DNA of 64,000 nucleotides. It comes from DASVHS01 sp038244815. Its GTDB lineage: Bacteria > Acidobacteriota > Thermoanaerobaculia > Gp7-AA8. Location: assembly GCA_038244815.1 (NCBI GenBank), contig JBBRTB010000013.1:58398-122397 (forward strand), in the 5' to 3' direction. The position numbers and the translations under genes were made by a program. The first letter of the stretch is position 1. Every line of letters begins with the position of its first letter. The notes beneath the pieces are model-generated. The model did not search any database and was not told the DNA's origin. It worked only from the letters and a program-made list of their open reading frames with translations. Shown piece after piece: positions 16,398 to 24,925 of the stretch.

Positions 16398-17263
16398 GCG
16401 ATCCACGCGGCGAACAGGCTGATCAGCGCCGAGGCCACGACATCCGACGGCCAGTGCCGGAACGCCAGCACCCGTGCGGCGGCGACGAAGCACGCCAGGA
16501 AGAGCGCGATCAGGCGCAGCGGCGCGCTGCGCGATCCGAAGATGAGCACACCTCCCAGCGCGAACGCAGCCACGGTGTGGCCGCTCGGAAACGAGTTCGC
16601 CGAACCGCGCATGAGATGGTACGGCCCCAGCCAGAGCTCCGGCCGCGTGCGGCCCACGACCAGCTTCACGATCTGCACGAAGATCCCCGCACCCAGTCCC
16701 GCCATGGCCATGGCCAACCCGTAACCAACCCACGCTCGCCGCTGATAGACCGCTCCGGCCACGAGGAAGAACAGCACGATGAGCACCGGGTTCATGCCGC
16801 CGCCGAGCCGGTTGGCGATGCGGATCCAGTCATCGACCCGATCCGACTGCACGCGCTCCGCAAAAGCCACAATGCGCATGTCGGCAAAGAACCACGTGGC
16901 GGCGACCAGGGCCATGCCGGCCGCCGAGACCAGAGCGATTCGCTCGTCATTCCGAGCCGCCAAGGCGGCGAGGAATCCGGACGGCGGGGATGGGGTCGCG
17001 CCCCCGCCCGGATTCCTCGCCGTCTTGGCGGCTCGGAATGACCCGCTTTGCACGACCGCGATCGCGAACAACCCGGCCATGCACCAGAACACAACGTCCC
17101 ATGACGGCTGCTCGCGTCCGAGGAACGAGAGCTCGTCGACGGAGAGATCGCGATGCAGCCAGAGCCGGTTCACCGACACGACCGGCGCCGGCCAGAACAG
17201 CGACAGCAGCAGCAGGACCACAAACCCGGCCGCGGCGTATCTCGATTTATCGGCGGTAGACAT
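16325..17263 (-). CDS. PAP2-family membrane phosphatase with an in-frame palindromic repeat
   Basis: The 312-residue protein has about six membrane helices and the PAP2 signature: KLVVGRTRPELW, PSGHTVAAFALG and RHWPSDVVAS, the Lys-Arg, Ser-His and His of the three motifs. Substrates are lipid phosphates such as undecaprenyl or phosphatidyl-glycerol phosphates. Residues 75-106 (SFRAAKTARNPGG ... FLAALAARND) are encoded by the palindromic element and lie in a loop between the first hydrophobic segments, so the gene tolerates the insertion. Its 3' end overlaps smc by 73 bp, and its 5' end overlaps the GT39 stop by 17 bp. Confidence 0.9.
   Translation of the reverse strand: MSTADKSRYAAAGFVVLLLLSLFWPAPVVSVNRLWLHRDLSVDELSFLGREQPSWDVVFWCMAGLFAIAVVQSGSFRAAKTARNPGGGATPSPPSGFLAALAARNDERIALVSAAGMALVAATWFFADMRIVAFAERVQSDRVDDWIRIANRLGGGMNPVLIVLFFLVAGAVYQRRAWVGYGLAMAMAGLGAGIFVQIVKLVVGRTRPELWLGPYHLMRGSANSFPSGHTVAAFALGGVLIFGSRSAPLRLIALFLACFVAAARVLAFRHWPSDVVASALISLFAAWIAQASTSAKFTETSREQPASSIVTP
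16947..17041. repeat. Complete palindromic element inside the PAP2 gene
   Basis: Two arms of about 40 bp, beginning TCATTCCGAGCCGCCAAG and ending with its near-exact complement CTTGGCGGCTCGGAATGA, flank a GC-rich centre. Arms differ at only a few positions. The length, 95 bp, keeps the PAP2 frame open through the element. Other copies are at 4554-4584 (half), 22514-22560 (half) and 63809-63897. Confidence 0.88.
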
Positions 17264-18749
17264 CGAATGGCTTCCCGATCATCCGGAACTCGCCGGCTTT
17301 GCGATAGCCGCGCAGCACGTCGGCAATCTCGTTCGCGTGCGACCGGCTCGTCACCACGACCGTCGCGGGTTGTGCCCGCAGAATCTCCGGCGACACATAG
17401 CGTACACGCTCGAGCTGGCGCGGCATGTCGTGCGTCCACAACTGAGGCGACGCATACAGTGCGATCTCTTCAGCCGGGACGTGCTGGGCGACGACCGCGC
17501 GCACGATGGGCCGGTCGGAAGCGAGCTCGTTGATGAGCGGCATCATGAACAGCCCGGCGAAGAGCAACACGGCGATGGCCACGAAGCCGAGCGAGAGCGT
17601 CGATGCGAGTGGAGTGCGGATGACCAGTGAGACGAGGAGCGCGGCGAGCGTGGCGGCGGCCAGCGCTGTCAGGATCGTCAGAGTCCCCTCGTACTTCAAT
17701 GGCGCGAACCGGCCGCCGATAGCCGCGGCGAACAGCACCGTCAGCATGATCACGTTCGCAATCCAGGCCCGGCGCAGCCAGACGTCTTCCAGGGCGAAGA
17801 GACGCCCCACGAGCAATGCCATGGCCGGAATCATCGCCATCATGTACACGTCGAGCTTGCTGCTCATGAGCGAGTACGGAACGACGACGGCAAGAACCCA
17901 GCTCATGTAGAACTTCGCGCGCTCGTCGTTGCGCTTGTATGCGGCCACGATCGCCAGGATGAGCAGCAGAAACCACGGAAACAGCGTCGCCGGCGCATGC
18001 ACGAAGTAGAACCAGAGCGGCGAGCGATGCACCCACGCCCCCACCGCCCGCCCCGCCGTCTGCTTGACCAGGACCTCGTGCGTGTAACCCCCACCGCCCA
18101 TCACCATGGCCGGCACGAACCACAGCAGCGGAATCACGACCATGGCCATCACCGCCAGGGCGTAGCGGGCGCGCGGCACGCTCTCCCGCCGCAGCCATTC
18201 GAACAGAAAGAGAAAGATCGCCATCACCGGCGCCATCGGGCCCTTGATCAGCGTGGCAATCCCCAGGGCAACGCCGGCCACGAAGGCCTCGGGCCTCAGG
18301 CCTCGGGCCTCGGATGACCAGGCACGCTCGAGCATCCAGAACGCGAACGCCATGGCCAGCGTGAACGTCACGTCCATGCGCGCGGTCTGTGCCGAGCCCC
18401 ACACGAGCAGCGCAGTGCCACACACGAACGACGCCACGGGTCCCTCCATGCGCCACATCAGCCACAGCAGGCCGAGGAAGCCGAGGATCGAAGGAAGCAC
18501 GAAGGACCAGGTCGAGTAGACGCCGAACACGTACGTCAGCGCGTCGACCATCCAGAAGTGCAGCGGCGGTTTGTGCGTGAACGGAGTGCCGTTGAGCGTG
18601 GGCAGGAAGAATGCGCCGGCCCGCATTTCGCGCACGACCTGCGCATATTTTGTCTCATCGCCGACGAATAATTCGCGCGTCCGGGGCGTTACGAAAACCG
18701 AGAGCGCGACGAGCGCCACGGCGAGCGGAAGAACACGGGCGTGCGACAT
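17247..18749 (-). CDS. GT39-type (ArnT/PMT-like) glycosyltransferase
   Basis: The 500-residue polytopic protein starts with DETKYAQVVREMRAGAFFLP (the D-E pair typical of the first periplasmic loop of ArnT/PMT enzymes) and THKPPLHFWMVDA, then about twelve hydrophobic helices and a soluble C-terminus with TVVVTSRSHANEI. These enzymes move a sugar from a polyprenyl-phosphate donor to lipid A, protein or glycan in the periplasm. ATG 18749 is chosen because a TACAAT box ends 9 nt upstream (18764-18759). The frame contains a 7-nt repeat tract that encodes EARGLRPEA around residues 146-155. Confidence 0.88.
   Translation of the reverse strand: MSHARVLPLAVALVALSVFVTPRTRELFVGDETKYAQVVREMRAGAFFLPTLNGTPFTHKPPLHFWMVDALTYVFGVYSTWSFVLPSILGFLGLLWLMWRMEGPVASFVCGTALLVWGSAQTARMDVTFTLAMAFAFWMLERAWSSEARGLRPEAFVAGVALGIATLIKGPMAPVMAIFLFLFEWLRRESVPRARYALAVMAMVVIPLLWFVPAMVMGGGGYTHEVLVKQTAGRAVGAWVHRSPLWFYFVHAPATLFPWFLLLILAIVAAYKRNDERAKFYMSWVLAVVVPYSLMSSKLDVYMMAMIPAMALLVGRLFALEDVWLRRAWIANVIMLTVLFAAAIGGRFAPLKYEGTLTILTALAAATLAALLVSLVIRTPLASTLSLGFVAIAVLLFAGLFMMPLINELASDRPIVRAVVAQHVPAEEIALYASPQLWTHDMPRQLERVRYVSPEILRAQPATVVVTSRSHANEIADVLRGYRKAGEFRMIGKPFDVYRR
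18285..18312. repeat. 7-nt tandem repeat GGCCTCG inside the GT39 gene
   Basis: Four copies (one GGCCTCA) in frame with the gene, encoding EARGLRPEA on the minus strand in a loop between membrane helices. Confidence 0.88.
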
Positions 18750-18825
18750 GCGGGCGGCATTGTACATGACGCTACAACATATTGAAAACGAATGGGTTAG
18801 CAGACTCGCACACGAGCGTTGCCGG

Positions 18826-18834
18826 TGCTACAAT
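18826..18834 (+). promoter_or_regulatory. Extended -10 promoter for the YdcH-like gene
   Basis: TGCTACAAT, a near-perfect extended -10, ends 37 nt before the start codon. No clear -35 is seen. A strong AAGGAGG ribosome site follows at 18859-18865. Confidence 0.5.
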
Positions 18835-18871
18835 CGAACTGGCAATTGGGTGACTTCAAGGAGGAAAATTG

Positions 18872-19105
18872 ATGCAGAATGCGCCCGATATTCAACGGAT
18901 TCTGAGTAGCGAAGATTCTGAATTCCGGCAGTGGGTCGAGGAACATCACCAGTGCGAACATCGCCTGAGCGAGCTCACTGCCAAGAAAGAGATCAGCTAC
19001 GAGGAAGAAATCGAAGAGAAAACGTTGAAGAAGAAGAAACTGCATTTGAAGGACCAGATGGCCGACCGGATCCGGTCGTACGAGTCGCAGCACGCCAACG
19101 CCTAG
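18872..19105 (+). CDS. DUF465/YdcH-like small protein
   Basis: The 77-residue charged helical protein fits the DUF465/YdcH family by size and by its TLKKKKLHLKDQMADRIRSYE core. Function of the family is unknown. The start is ATG 18872, 6 nt after an AAGGAGG site; a TTG three bases earlier is less likely. Its own extended -10 promoter and the terminator just downstream suggest that it is a single-gene transcript. Confidence 0.8.
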   Translation: MQNAPDIQRILSSEDSEFRQWVEEHHQCEHRLSELTAKKEISYEEEIEEKTLKKKKLHLKDQMADRIRSYESQHANA

Positions 19106-19132
19106 CAGCACCCGAAAACGAAATTCCCTGAA

Positions 19133-19162
19133 GAGGCTCCGGCGACGGAGCCTCCTTTTGTT
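19133..19162 (+). terminator. Intrinsic terminator after the YdcH-like gene
   Basis: AGGCTCCG (19134-19141), loop GCGA, CGGAGCCT (19146-19153), then CCTTTTGTT. An 8-bp perfect GC-rich stem with a short T-run. Confidence 0.8.
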
Positions 19163-19216
19163 CTCCGGCCCGTCCCGGCCATCACGGTTCCCCGTTTGCA
19201 TATACCATCCCGCAAA

Positions 19217-19864
19217 ATGGCGAGAATCCGCTTCGCTCCCGAGGGATGGCTGTTCATCATTCCGGTGGTGGCCCTGACCGGGGTTGCGCTGCTTCTGCAG
19301 TACTACGCCATCGCCCTGGTGCTCGGGCTCGTGGGTCTGTTCCTCCTGAATTTCTTTCGCGATCCGCAGCGGGCCGGCTCGGAGCATCACGTCGACGTGC
19401 TCTCCCCCGCTGACGGCACCGTGGTGATGATCCGCGACGTTCCCGACGGCGAGGTCTGGCCCGGCCTCACCCGGCAGGTCAGCATCTTCATGTCGGTGTT
19501 CGACGTGCACGTGAACCGCGCTCCCATCGCCGGAAAGATCGTGCATTACCGTTACAACCCCGGCAAGAAGATTCCGGCGATGTCGCACAAGTCGTCGCTG
19601 GAGAACGAGCAGAACCTGATCGTGATCGAGGACGAGCGCGGCGCCACGCTGGCGTTCAAGCAGATCGCCGGACTGCTGGCCCGGCGCATCGTCTTCGACA
19701 AGAAGGAAGGCGACACCGTCGCGCGCGGGGAGCGCGTGGGCATGATCAAATTCGGCTCGCGTGTCGATGTTTTTTTTCCGCCCGGTGCCGTGATCAAGGT
19801 GAAGATCCGCGACAAGGTCAAAGTGGCACTGACCGTGATCGCCGAAGTGGGGGAGAAATCGTGA
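19217..19864 (+). CDS. psd: Phosphatidylserine decarboxylase (short, membrane-anchored type)
   Basis: The 215-residue protein has two N-terminal membrane helices (residues 10-45) and then the decarboxylase core with FFRDPQR, SPADGTV, SIFMSVFDVHVNR and the self-cleavage site FGSR at 179-182, where Ser181 becomes the pyruvoyl group. It makes phosphatidylethanolamine from the product of PssA, encoded next with a GTGA overlap. I choose ATG 19217; an upstream TTG (19196) is possible but lacks a site. Confidence 0.92.
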   Translation: MARIRFAPEGWLFIIPVVALTGVALLLQYYAIALVLGLVGLFLLNFFRDPQRAGSEHHVDVLSPADGTVVMIRDVPDGEVWPGLTRQVSIFMSVFDVHVNRAPIAGKIVHYRYNPGKKIPAMSHKSSLENEQNLIVIEDERGATLAFKQIAGLLARRIVFDKKEGDTVARGERVGMIKFGSRVDVFFPPGAVIKVKIRDKVKVALTVIAEVGEKS

Positions 19865-20676
19865 AAGGCGGCGTGCGGCGGGGTCTGCGCCGCGGCGTGT
19901 ACGTCATCCCGACGTCGCTCACCGTGCTGAATCTGTTCTTCGGCTTTCGATGCATGATCAACAGCACGAGAGCCCTGCAGGCCATCAGCGACGGCCGCGG
20001 CGACCTGGCCATCCGCTATTTCGAGGTGGCCTGCATATCGCTGCTCATCGCCGCGGTCTTCGACACGTTCGACGGTCTCATCGCCCGCGCGCTCGGCGCC
20101 ACCAGCGAGTTCGGCAAGGAGTACGACTCGATCGCGGACGTGGTGACGTTCGGCGCCGCCCCGGCCATCCTCGTGTACGCGTGGGGCCTTCGCGTCCTCG
20201 GCAACCTCGGCGGTGGCATCGCCTTTCTCTTTCTCGTGGCCGTGTCGCTGCGCCTGGCGCGCTTCAACGTCATGGTCGGGAAGACCGATTACCGCTATTT
20301 CGCGGGACTGCCCAGTCCCGCGGGTGCCCTCACCATCGCCGCGATCGTGAACTATGCGCCCTCGCCGATTGTCACGGACCGCCGCTTCGCCGTGATCATG
20401 TTGTTCGTCACCGCGGCCGTGGCCTTCGCCATGGTGTCGCCGATCCGCTATCGAAGCCAGAAGGGTCTGAACCTGCAGAAGGAACGGTCGCTGATGTACT
20501 TCGTAGTACTGGCGCTCATCGTGGCCATCGCCAGCAAGTGGCCCAAGGAGTTCTGCTTCGTCTTCGCCATGGGATACCTCACTTCCGGCCCGCTGCTGCG
20601 GCTCTGGTCGATCGCTTTTCCGCCGTCCCACGAGATCCAGCCCACCGAACCGCTGTCTCCGCTGGAAGTGCCGTGA
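19861..20676 (+). CDS. pssA: CDP-diacylglycerol-serine O-phosphatidyltransferase
   Basis: The 271-residue membrane enzyme carries the CDP-alcohol phosphotransferase motif DTFDGLIARALGATSEFGKE...D (Asp68 to Asp93) after the first helices, and about eight hydrophobic segments. It makes phosphatidylserine from CDP-diacylglycerol and serine at the inner membrane. Start GTG 19861, overlapping the psd stop by four bases. The stop in turn overlaps the start of the Asd-like gene by the same GTGA arrangement. Confidence 0.92.
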   Translation: MKGGVRRGLRRGVYVIPTSLTVLNLFFGFRCMINSTRALQAISDGRGDLAIRYFEVACISLLIAAVFDTFDGLIARALGATSEFGKEYDSIADVVTFGAAPAILVYAWGLRVLGNLGGGIAFLFLVAVSLRLARFNVMVGKTDYRYFAGLPSPAGALTIAAIVNYAPSPIVTDRRFAVIMLFVTAAVAFAMVSPIRYRSQKGLNLQKERSLMYFVVLALIVAIASKWPKEFCFVFAMGYLTSGPLLRLWSIAFPPSHEIQPTEPLSPLEVP

Positions 20677-21665
20677 GCCCGAAACATCCAACCGGCTACC
20701 GGCTCGGCATCGTCAATCCCCACACGCTCGTCGGCAACGAGATCAAGACGATTCTGCGCGAGCGCGCGTTTCCGCTGGCCCGGATCTCTCTTCTCGATAC
20801 GACCGGCCAGAACGCCGGCGTCATCACCGAGATCGGAGACGAGCCGGCCGTCGTGGCCGCGGCCACGGACGATGAGCTCGAGGACTGCGATCTCGTATTC
20901 TTCTGCGGGCCGGCCGCCGCGAACCAGGAATGGATCGAGCGCCATGTCGACGACAAGTTCATCGCCATCGATGTGTCCCAGCCGTCCAGCGTCGAGCAGG
21001 GAAGTCTGGCCGTGGCTGGTGTGAATCTCGACAGCCTCGCGGGCGAGACGCTGCTCGTGTCGCCGCATCCGGTGACGATCCCCATCGCACTCCTGCTGCA
21101 TCAGATCGCAACCCTGAGCCCGATCGAGCTGTGCGCGGCCTCGGTCATCCAGCCGGCGTCGAACTTCGAGCAGAAAGGCATCGAGGAGCTGGCCGTGCAG
21201 ACGATGAGCGTTCTCAACATCCAGACCGTCCCGAAAGTCGTGTTCGACCGCCAGCTCGCCTTCAACCTCTATCCGGCGCCGGAGCGCAACGAAGACTTCG
21301 TCGTCCGTCAGCTGCACGAGCTGGTCGATTCCCGAGCCGCCATCGCGCTGATGATCACGCAGGGATCGGTCTTTCACGGCCATACGTTCTCGCTGTTCGT
21401 GCGCACCCGCGCCGAGCTCGAACGCGATTCCGTCGAAGCGGCGCTGCGGGCGAATCCGGCCATCGTCTTCGCGGAGGGCGACCAGGCCTTCGGCACGATC
21501 GACGCGGCCGGACGCGATGAGGTGCTCGTGGCCGACGTCCGGCCCGATCCGTCCATCGCCGGAGGATTCTGGGTCTGGGCTGTCTGCGATAATCTCCGCC
21601 GCAGCTCGGCGCTCAACGCCGTGCTGATCGCCGAGAAGCTTCTCTTCGGCGATCAGGCAAACTGA
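20673..21665 (+). CDS. Aspartate-semialdehyde dehydrogenase-like (USG-1 type) protein without the catalytic Cys
   Basis: The 330-residue protein has the Asd fold: an N-terminal NADP-binding half (GIVNPHTLVGNEI, DCDLVFFCGPAAANQEW, IDVSQPSS) and a C-terminal half with IQPASNFEQKG and GSVFHGHTFSLFV, the latter matching the Asd His region. At the position of the Asd nucleophile (usually NPxC) the sequence reads SPHPVT, so the Cys is replaced. It therefore resembles the inactive USG-1 branch. Start GTG 20673 is fully coupled to pssA. Role unknown; it may bind a cofactor or regulate. Confidence 0.78.
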   Translation: MSPKHPTGYRLGIVNPHTLVGNEIKTILRERAFPLARISLLDTTGQNAGVITEIGDEPAVVAAATDDELEDCDLVFFCGPAAANQEWIERHVDDKFIAIDVSQPSSVEQGSLAVAGVNLDSLAGETLLVSPHPVTIPIALLLHQIATLSPIELCAASVIQPASNFEQKGIEELAVQTMSVLNIQTVPKVVFDRQLAFNLYPAPERNEDFVVRQLHELVDSRAAIALMITQGSVFHGHTFSLFVRTRAELERDSVEAALRANPAIVFAEGDQAFGTIDAAGRDEVLVADVRPDPSIAGGFWVWAVCDNLRRSSALNAVLIAEKLLFGDQAN

Positions 21666-21671
21666 GGTCTC

Positions 21672-22160
21672 ATGCAGGATTTCTACGAACCGAAGGTGGG
21701 TGATCTCGCGCCCGATTTCCGCCTGCCGTCGACACGCGGCAAGGACGTCAGCCTCAAGGAGTTTCGCGGCAAGGACGTGATCCTCTACTTCTATCCGAAG
21801 GACGACACTCCCGGCTGCACCGCGGAAGCCTGCTCGTTCCGCGACCACGAAGGCGATCTCTCCAAACAGCACGCCGTGGTCCTGGGCGTGTCCACCGATT
21901 CCCTGGAGAGCCACGAGAAGTTTCGCGGTAAACACCAGTTGAATTTTCCGCTCCTGTCCGACCAGACCTCCGACGTCGCCAAGATGTACGGCGTGTGGAA
22001 GGAGAAGAATCTGTACGGCCGCCGCACCTGGGGCGTGGCACGCACGTCGTTCTGGATCGGGCCGGACGGCCGCATCCGGAAGATCTATAAGAAGATCGAC
22101 ACCGCGAAGCACGCCGCCGAGATCCTCGCAGACATGACCGCGTCGCCCCCGAAGAAGTAG
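21672..22160 (+). CDS. bcp: Thioredoxin-dependent thiol peroxidase (peroxiredoxin Q/BCP)
   Basis: The 162-residue peroxiredoxin has the AhpC/TSA fold with peroxidatic Cys49 in TPGCTAEACSF and resolving Cys54, the 1-Cys-apart arrangement of BCP. It reduces peroxides using thioredoxin; trxB is encoded at the far end of the window. Six bases separate it from the Asd-like gene, and the following small membrane protein starts two bases after its stop. Confidence 0.93.
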   Translation: MQDFYEPKVGDLAPDFRLPSTRGKDVSLKEFRGKDVILYFYPKDDTPGCTAEACSFRDHEGDLSKQHAVVLGVSTDSLESHEKFRGKHQLNFPLLSDQTSDVAKMYGVWKEKNLYGRRTWGVARTSFWIGPDGRIRKIYKKIDTAKHAAEILADMTASPPKK

Positions 22161-22162
22161 CC

Positions 22163-22453
22163 ATGCGGTCCACACTCCTCTTCTTCGGGCCAGCCATCGT
22201 GTTCCTCATGCTCTCGTACTCGATGTACGTGCTGAACTGGTTCGACGGCCGCCACCGCACCGGCCTCCCGCTGGTGGCCACCATCCTGGCGTTCATGGCT
22301 GTCTGGATGGGGAGCAACGACTGGCGGCTCTTTCTCCTGATCGCCGCACTCGATATCGGTTCGTTTCTGCTCGTCCGGCCCTGGACCTACCGAGGCCGGC
22401 CTGCCGAGCGGAAACAGCCGCCTCCGGACGATGCGAAAAAGGGCCTTCCCTGA
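22163..22453 (+). CDS. Small inner-membrane protein of unknown function
   Basis: The 96-residue protein has three hydrophobic helices (about 5-25, 36-50, 57-70) and a basic Pro-rich tail. No family is recognised. Two bases after bcp on the same strand, so co-transcribed with it. Downstream lies a half copy of the palindromic repeat, then the convergent aminotransferase. Confidence 0.65.
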   Translation: MRSTLLFFGPAIVFLMLSYSMYVLNWFDGRHRTGLPLVATILAFMAVWMGSNDWRLFLLIAALDIGSFLLVRPWTYRGRPAERKQPPPDDAKKGLP

Positions 22454-22513
22454 GGCATGCCCCAGCAACCAGGGCTGCGAAGCCGTGATCCCGCGCGGCG
22501 CTGCGACGTGCCG

Positions 22514-22560
22514 TCATTCCGAGCCGCGAAGACGGCCAGGAATCTGGGCGGTGGATCCCC
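22514..22560. repeat. Half copy of the palindromic element
   Basis: Begins TCATTCCGAGCCGCGAAG like the left arm of the copy at 16947, then GAGGAATC-like sequence with small differences, and stops before the right arm. It sits between the small membrane protein and the convergent aminotransferase. Confidence 0.75.
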
Positions 22561-22570
22561 CTCCAGGAGA

Positions 22571-23758
22571 TCACACCCGAGCAGTAGATGTCGCCACCGA
22601 GGCAGTGGTCTTTCGAAAGGTTCTCAGCCGCCGGCATGCTTCATCGAGTGCGGCAAAATCCTTCGCGAAGCAGAAGCGGAGCAACCGGTCGCCTCGCCCC
22701 GATGCGTAGAACGAGGGGCCGGGGACGGAAGCGACCCGCGCTTCCTCGATGAGAGCAGTCGCCGCCGCGCCCGCGCTCGCGAACTCCTCCGGCACTTCGG
22801 CCAGCATGTAGTAGGCGCCCTGCGGAACGAACGGCTTGAAGCCGCCTTCATCGAGCGCCGCGGCCAGCATGTCCCGTTTCTTCTGATAGTCGACGGCCAG
22901 ACCGCGGTAATACTCCTCGCCGATGTCGAGCGCACGGGCCACGCCCCACTGCAGCGGCGTCGGCGCGCAGACGTAGAACAGATCGTTTACCAGTCCGATC
23001 GCTTTCGTCAGCGACGCTTCGGCAACGACGTAGCCGATGCGCCAGCCGGTGATCGAGAACGTCTTCGAGAATCCCGAGATGGTGATGGTGAGGTCGCTGC
23101 AGGACGGAATCGAGGCCATCGACAGATGCCGGCGCCCGTCGTAGACGATGTACTCGTAGATCTCGTCGGTGAACGCCACGGCGTTGAACTCCCGGCAGAG
23201 CGCTCCGATCCCCTCCAGCTCTTCGCGGGTAAACACCTTGCCGCAGGGATTGGACGGCGTGCAGACGACGATGCCGCGCGTCTTCGGTGTAAATGCGCGG
23301 CGCAGGAGATCGAAGTCGATCGACCAGTCCGGCAACTGCAGCGGCACGAATCTCGTCTCGATGCCGAGCACCTTGAGGGTGTTGAGGTGATAGCCGTAAT
23401 ACGGCTCGAACAGGATGACCTCGTCGCCGGGATTCAGCGTGGCCAGCGCCGCGGCCGCGAAGCCGCCGGTCGAGCCGACCGTCACCACGATCTCAGTCGC
23501 CGGGTCCGCATGGAATCCGTTGAACCGATCGATCTTGCGGGCGATCTTCTCGCGCAGCGGGTCGATGCCTTCGAACTTCGAATACGTCGCCTTCGAGCCG
23601 GCGATCGCGTCGGTGGCACCCTCGATGAGCTCGGGGATCGTCGGCAGATCGCAGATCCCCTGACCCAGGTTGATGCCCGACACGCGCTCGCATTCGCGAG
23701 ACATGCGGCGGATGTCCGACTGCACGAGCCCTTTGAGGCGGTTGCTGATCTGCGTCAT
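22571..23758 (-). CDS. PLP-dependent aminotransferase class I/II
   Basis: The 395-residue fold-type I aminotransferase has PSNPCGKVF, DEIYEYIVYDG and the PLP-lysine region SGFSKTFSITGWRIGY, with FCFAKD near the C-terminus. It may act on aromatic, branched or aspartate-type acids (the subfamily resembles methionine/kynurenine aminotransferases); the substrate cannot be told from sequence. The start ATG 23758 lies 8 nt downstream of a TACGAT box (23772-23767), a leaderless arrangement; upstream in-frame codons look non-coding. Confidence 0.88.
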   Translation of the reverse strand: MTQISNRLKGLVQSDIRRMSRECERVSGINLGQGICDLPTIPELIEGATDAIAGSKATYSKFEGIDPLREKIARKIDRFNGFHADPATEIVVTVGSTGGFAAAALATLNPGDEVILFEPYYGYHLNTLKVLGIETRFVPLQLPDWSIDFDLLRRAFTPKTRGIVVCTPSNPCGKVFTREELEGIGALCREFNAVAFTDEIYEYIVYDGRRHLSMASIPSCSDLTITISGFSKTFSITGWRIGYVVAEASLTKAIGLVNDLFYVCAPTPLQWGVARALDIGEEYYRGLAVDYQKKRDMLAAALDEGGFKPFVPQGAYYMLAEVPEEFASAGAAATALIEEARVASVPGPSFYASGRGDRLLRFCFAKDFAALDEACRRLRTFRKTTASVATSTARV

Positions 23759-23948
23759 GAGAGCCAATCGTAACCCGATCAGGACACGCTGTACGCAGGC
23801 GGAGACAGCCGTCGAAAAGCGTCCGGGCCGCTCCACACGGGTTTTTCAATCAACGCAAGGACTTAGGTGCAGCTAGGCGAGCGCATCCGGCGGCACCTCC
23901 CCTGCACCACTGGCCGGCGGAACCGCTGCTCCTTCGAAAGGGACAACC

Positions 23949-24902
23949 ATGAAACGCTCGACACTGCTCCTCTCGTTTCTGTCGCTTGTGGCGCTGCCGC
24001 TGGCGGCACAGGTCAACGACACGTATGTGATCCCGGTTTCGGCGAATGCCCCGGGAGCGTTTGACACGTACTGGCAGACCCAGCTCAGCGTCTTCAACCC
24101 CCAGACCGACCGCGATCTCAAAGTCACGATCGTTTTTCTGCCCACGGGCGGTCTGCAGGGCGACAGCGTCACGTTCACGGTGCCACGCAACGCCGTCGCC
24201 TATTCCGACAACGTGCTCGACGATCTGCAGTTCTCGTACGCATCGGGCGCGCTCCTCGTGTACACCGACAGCCGGGACAATCCGAACACGGATGTTCTCT
24301 CGCGCTCGTTCCTGGTGACCAGCAACACCTACAACAACTCGCGGAGCGGGACGTACGGCCAGACCATTCCGGGCGTGTGGACGGGGCTCCAGGGCTTTTC
24401 GACCGACGGCATCAGCGGAGTCGTACACGGCATCCGCAACATCAGCTCGCAGGGATGGCGCACCAACGTCGGCGCGGTCAATCTCGGGCGCTGCAGCGCG
24501 ACCCTGCGCGTGTCGGTCTACGACGTCGATGGAGGGACGATCCTGAACAAAATGTCGTTCCCGCTGCCCCCGCTCGGGCACATCCAGAACGGGCTGCCGG
24601 TCACGGTCGACCGCGGTTCGATCGAGTTCTTCGTCGACGATCCGTGCGCGAACGATCCCGCCCGATCGGCCGTCGTCTTCGCGTACTCGTCGACGATCGA
24701 TCAGCTCTCCGGCGATCCCTCGTATCAATCGCCCGTGCTGCTGGCGGATCCGAAGGTCATCTTCTCGAAGAGAGCCGTGGCCTCGGCCAGTCCCGGCAAG
24801 AAGATCGACAGCGCGCGCGCCGAGGCGATCCGCGACACGGCCATCGACCACGGCGAAGCCAGGCTCGTCCGCGACGCAAGCGGGTATCGCATCACCCGCT
24901 GA
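23949..24902 (+). CDS. Secreted protein of unknown function
   Basis: The 317-residue protein has a clear signal peptide (MKRSTLLLSFLSLVALPLAAQ) and a beta-rich mature part (QLSVFNPQTDRDLKVTIVFL, HIQNGLPVTVDRGSIEFFVDD) resembling an immunoglobulin-like or adhesin-type sandwich, with two Cys that could form a disulphide. I do not recognise a family. ATG 23949 follows AAAGGG by 6 nt. A 190-bp leader upstream contains a GGTGCAG/CTGCACC dyad (23866-23872 with 23902-23908). Confidence 0.7.
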   Translation: MKRSTLLLSFLSLVALPLAAQVNDTYVIPVSANAPGAFDTYWQTQLSVFNPQTDRDLKVTIVFLPTGGLQGDSVTFTVPRNAVAYSDNVLDDLQFSYASGALLVYTDSRDNPNTDVLSRSFLVTSNTYNNSRSGTYGQTIPGVWTGLQGFSTDGISGVVHGIRNISSQGWRTNVGAVNLGRCSATLRVSVYDVDGGTILNKMSFPLPPLGHIQNGLPVTVDRGSIEFFVDDPCANDPARSAVVFAYSSTIDQLSGDPSYQSPVLLADPKVIFSKRAVASASPGKKIDSARAEAIRDTAIDHGEARLVRDASGYRITR

Positions 24903-24911
24903 GGTCGAGGC

Positions 24912-24917
24912 TATACT
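24912..24917 (+). promoter_or_regulatory. Leaderless promoter of purC
   Basis: TATACT (5 of 6 to TATAAT) ends 8 nt before the purC ATG; the same box and spacing precede the aminotransferase at 48717. With transcription starting about 7 nt after the box, the mRNA would begin at or next to the start codon. Confidence 0.6.
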
Positions 24918-24925
24918 CGGCGTCC

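Noticed and set aside
23866..23908. GGTGCAG/CTGCACC dyad before the secreted protein gene as a riboswitch
   Set aside because: A single 7-bp stem with no recognisable riboswitch core; too little to call.
24377..24925. Upstream extension of purC into the secreted gene
   Set aside because: PurC motifs start at ATG 24926 behind a TATACT box; the extension is Arg/His-rich shadow of the secreted protein.
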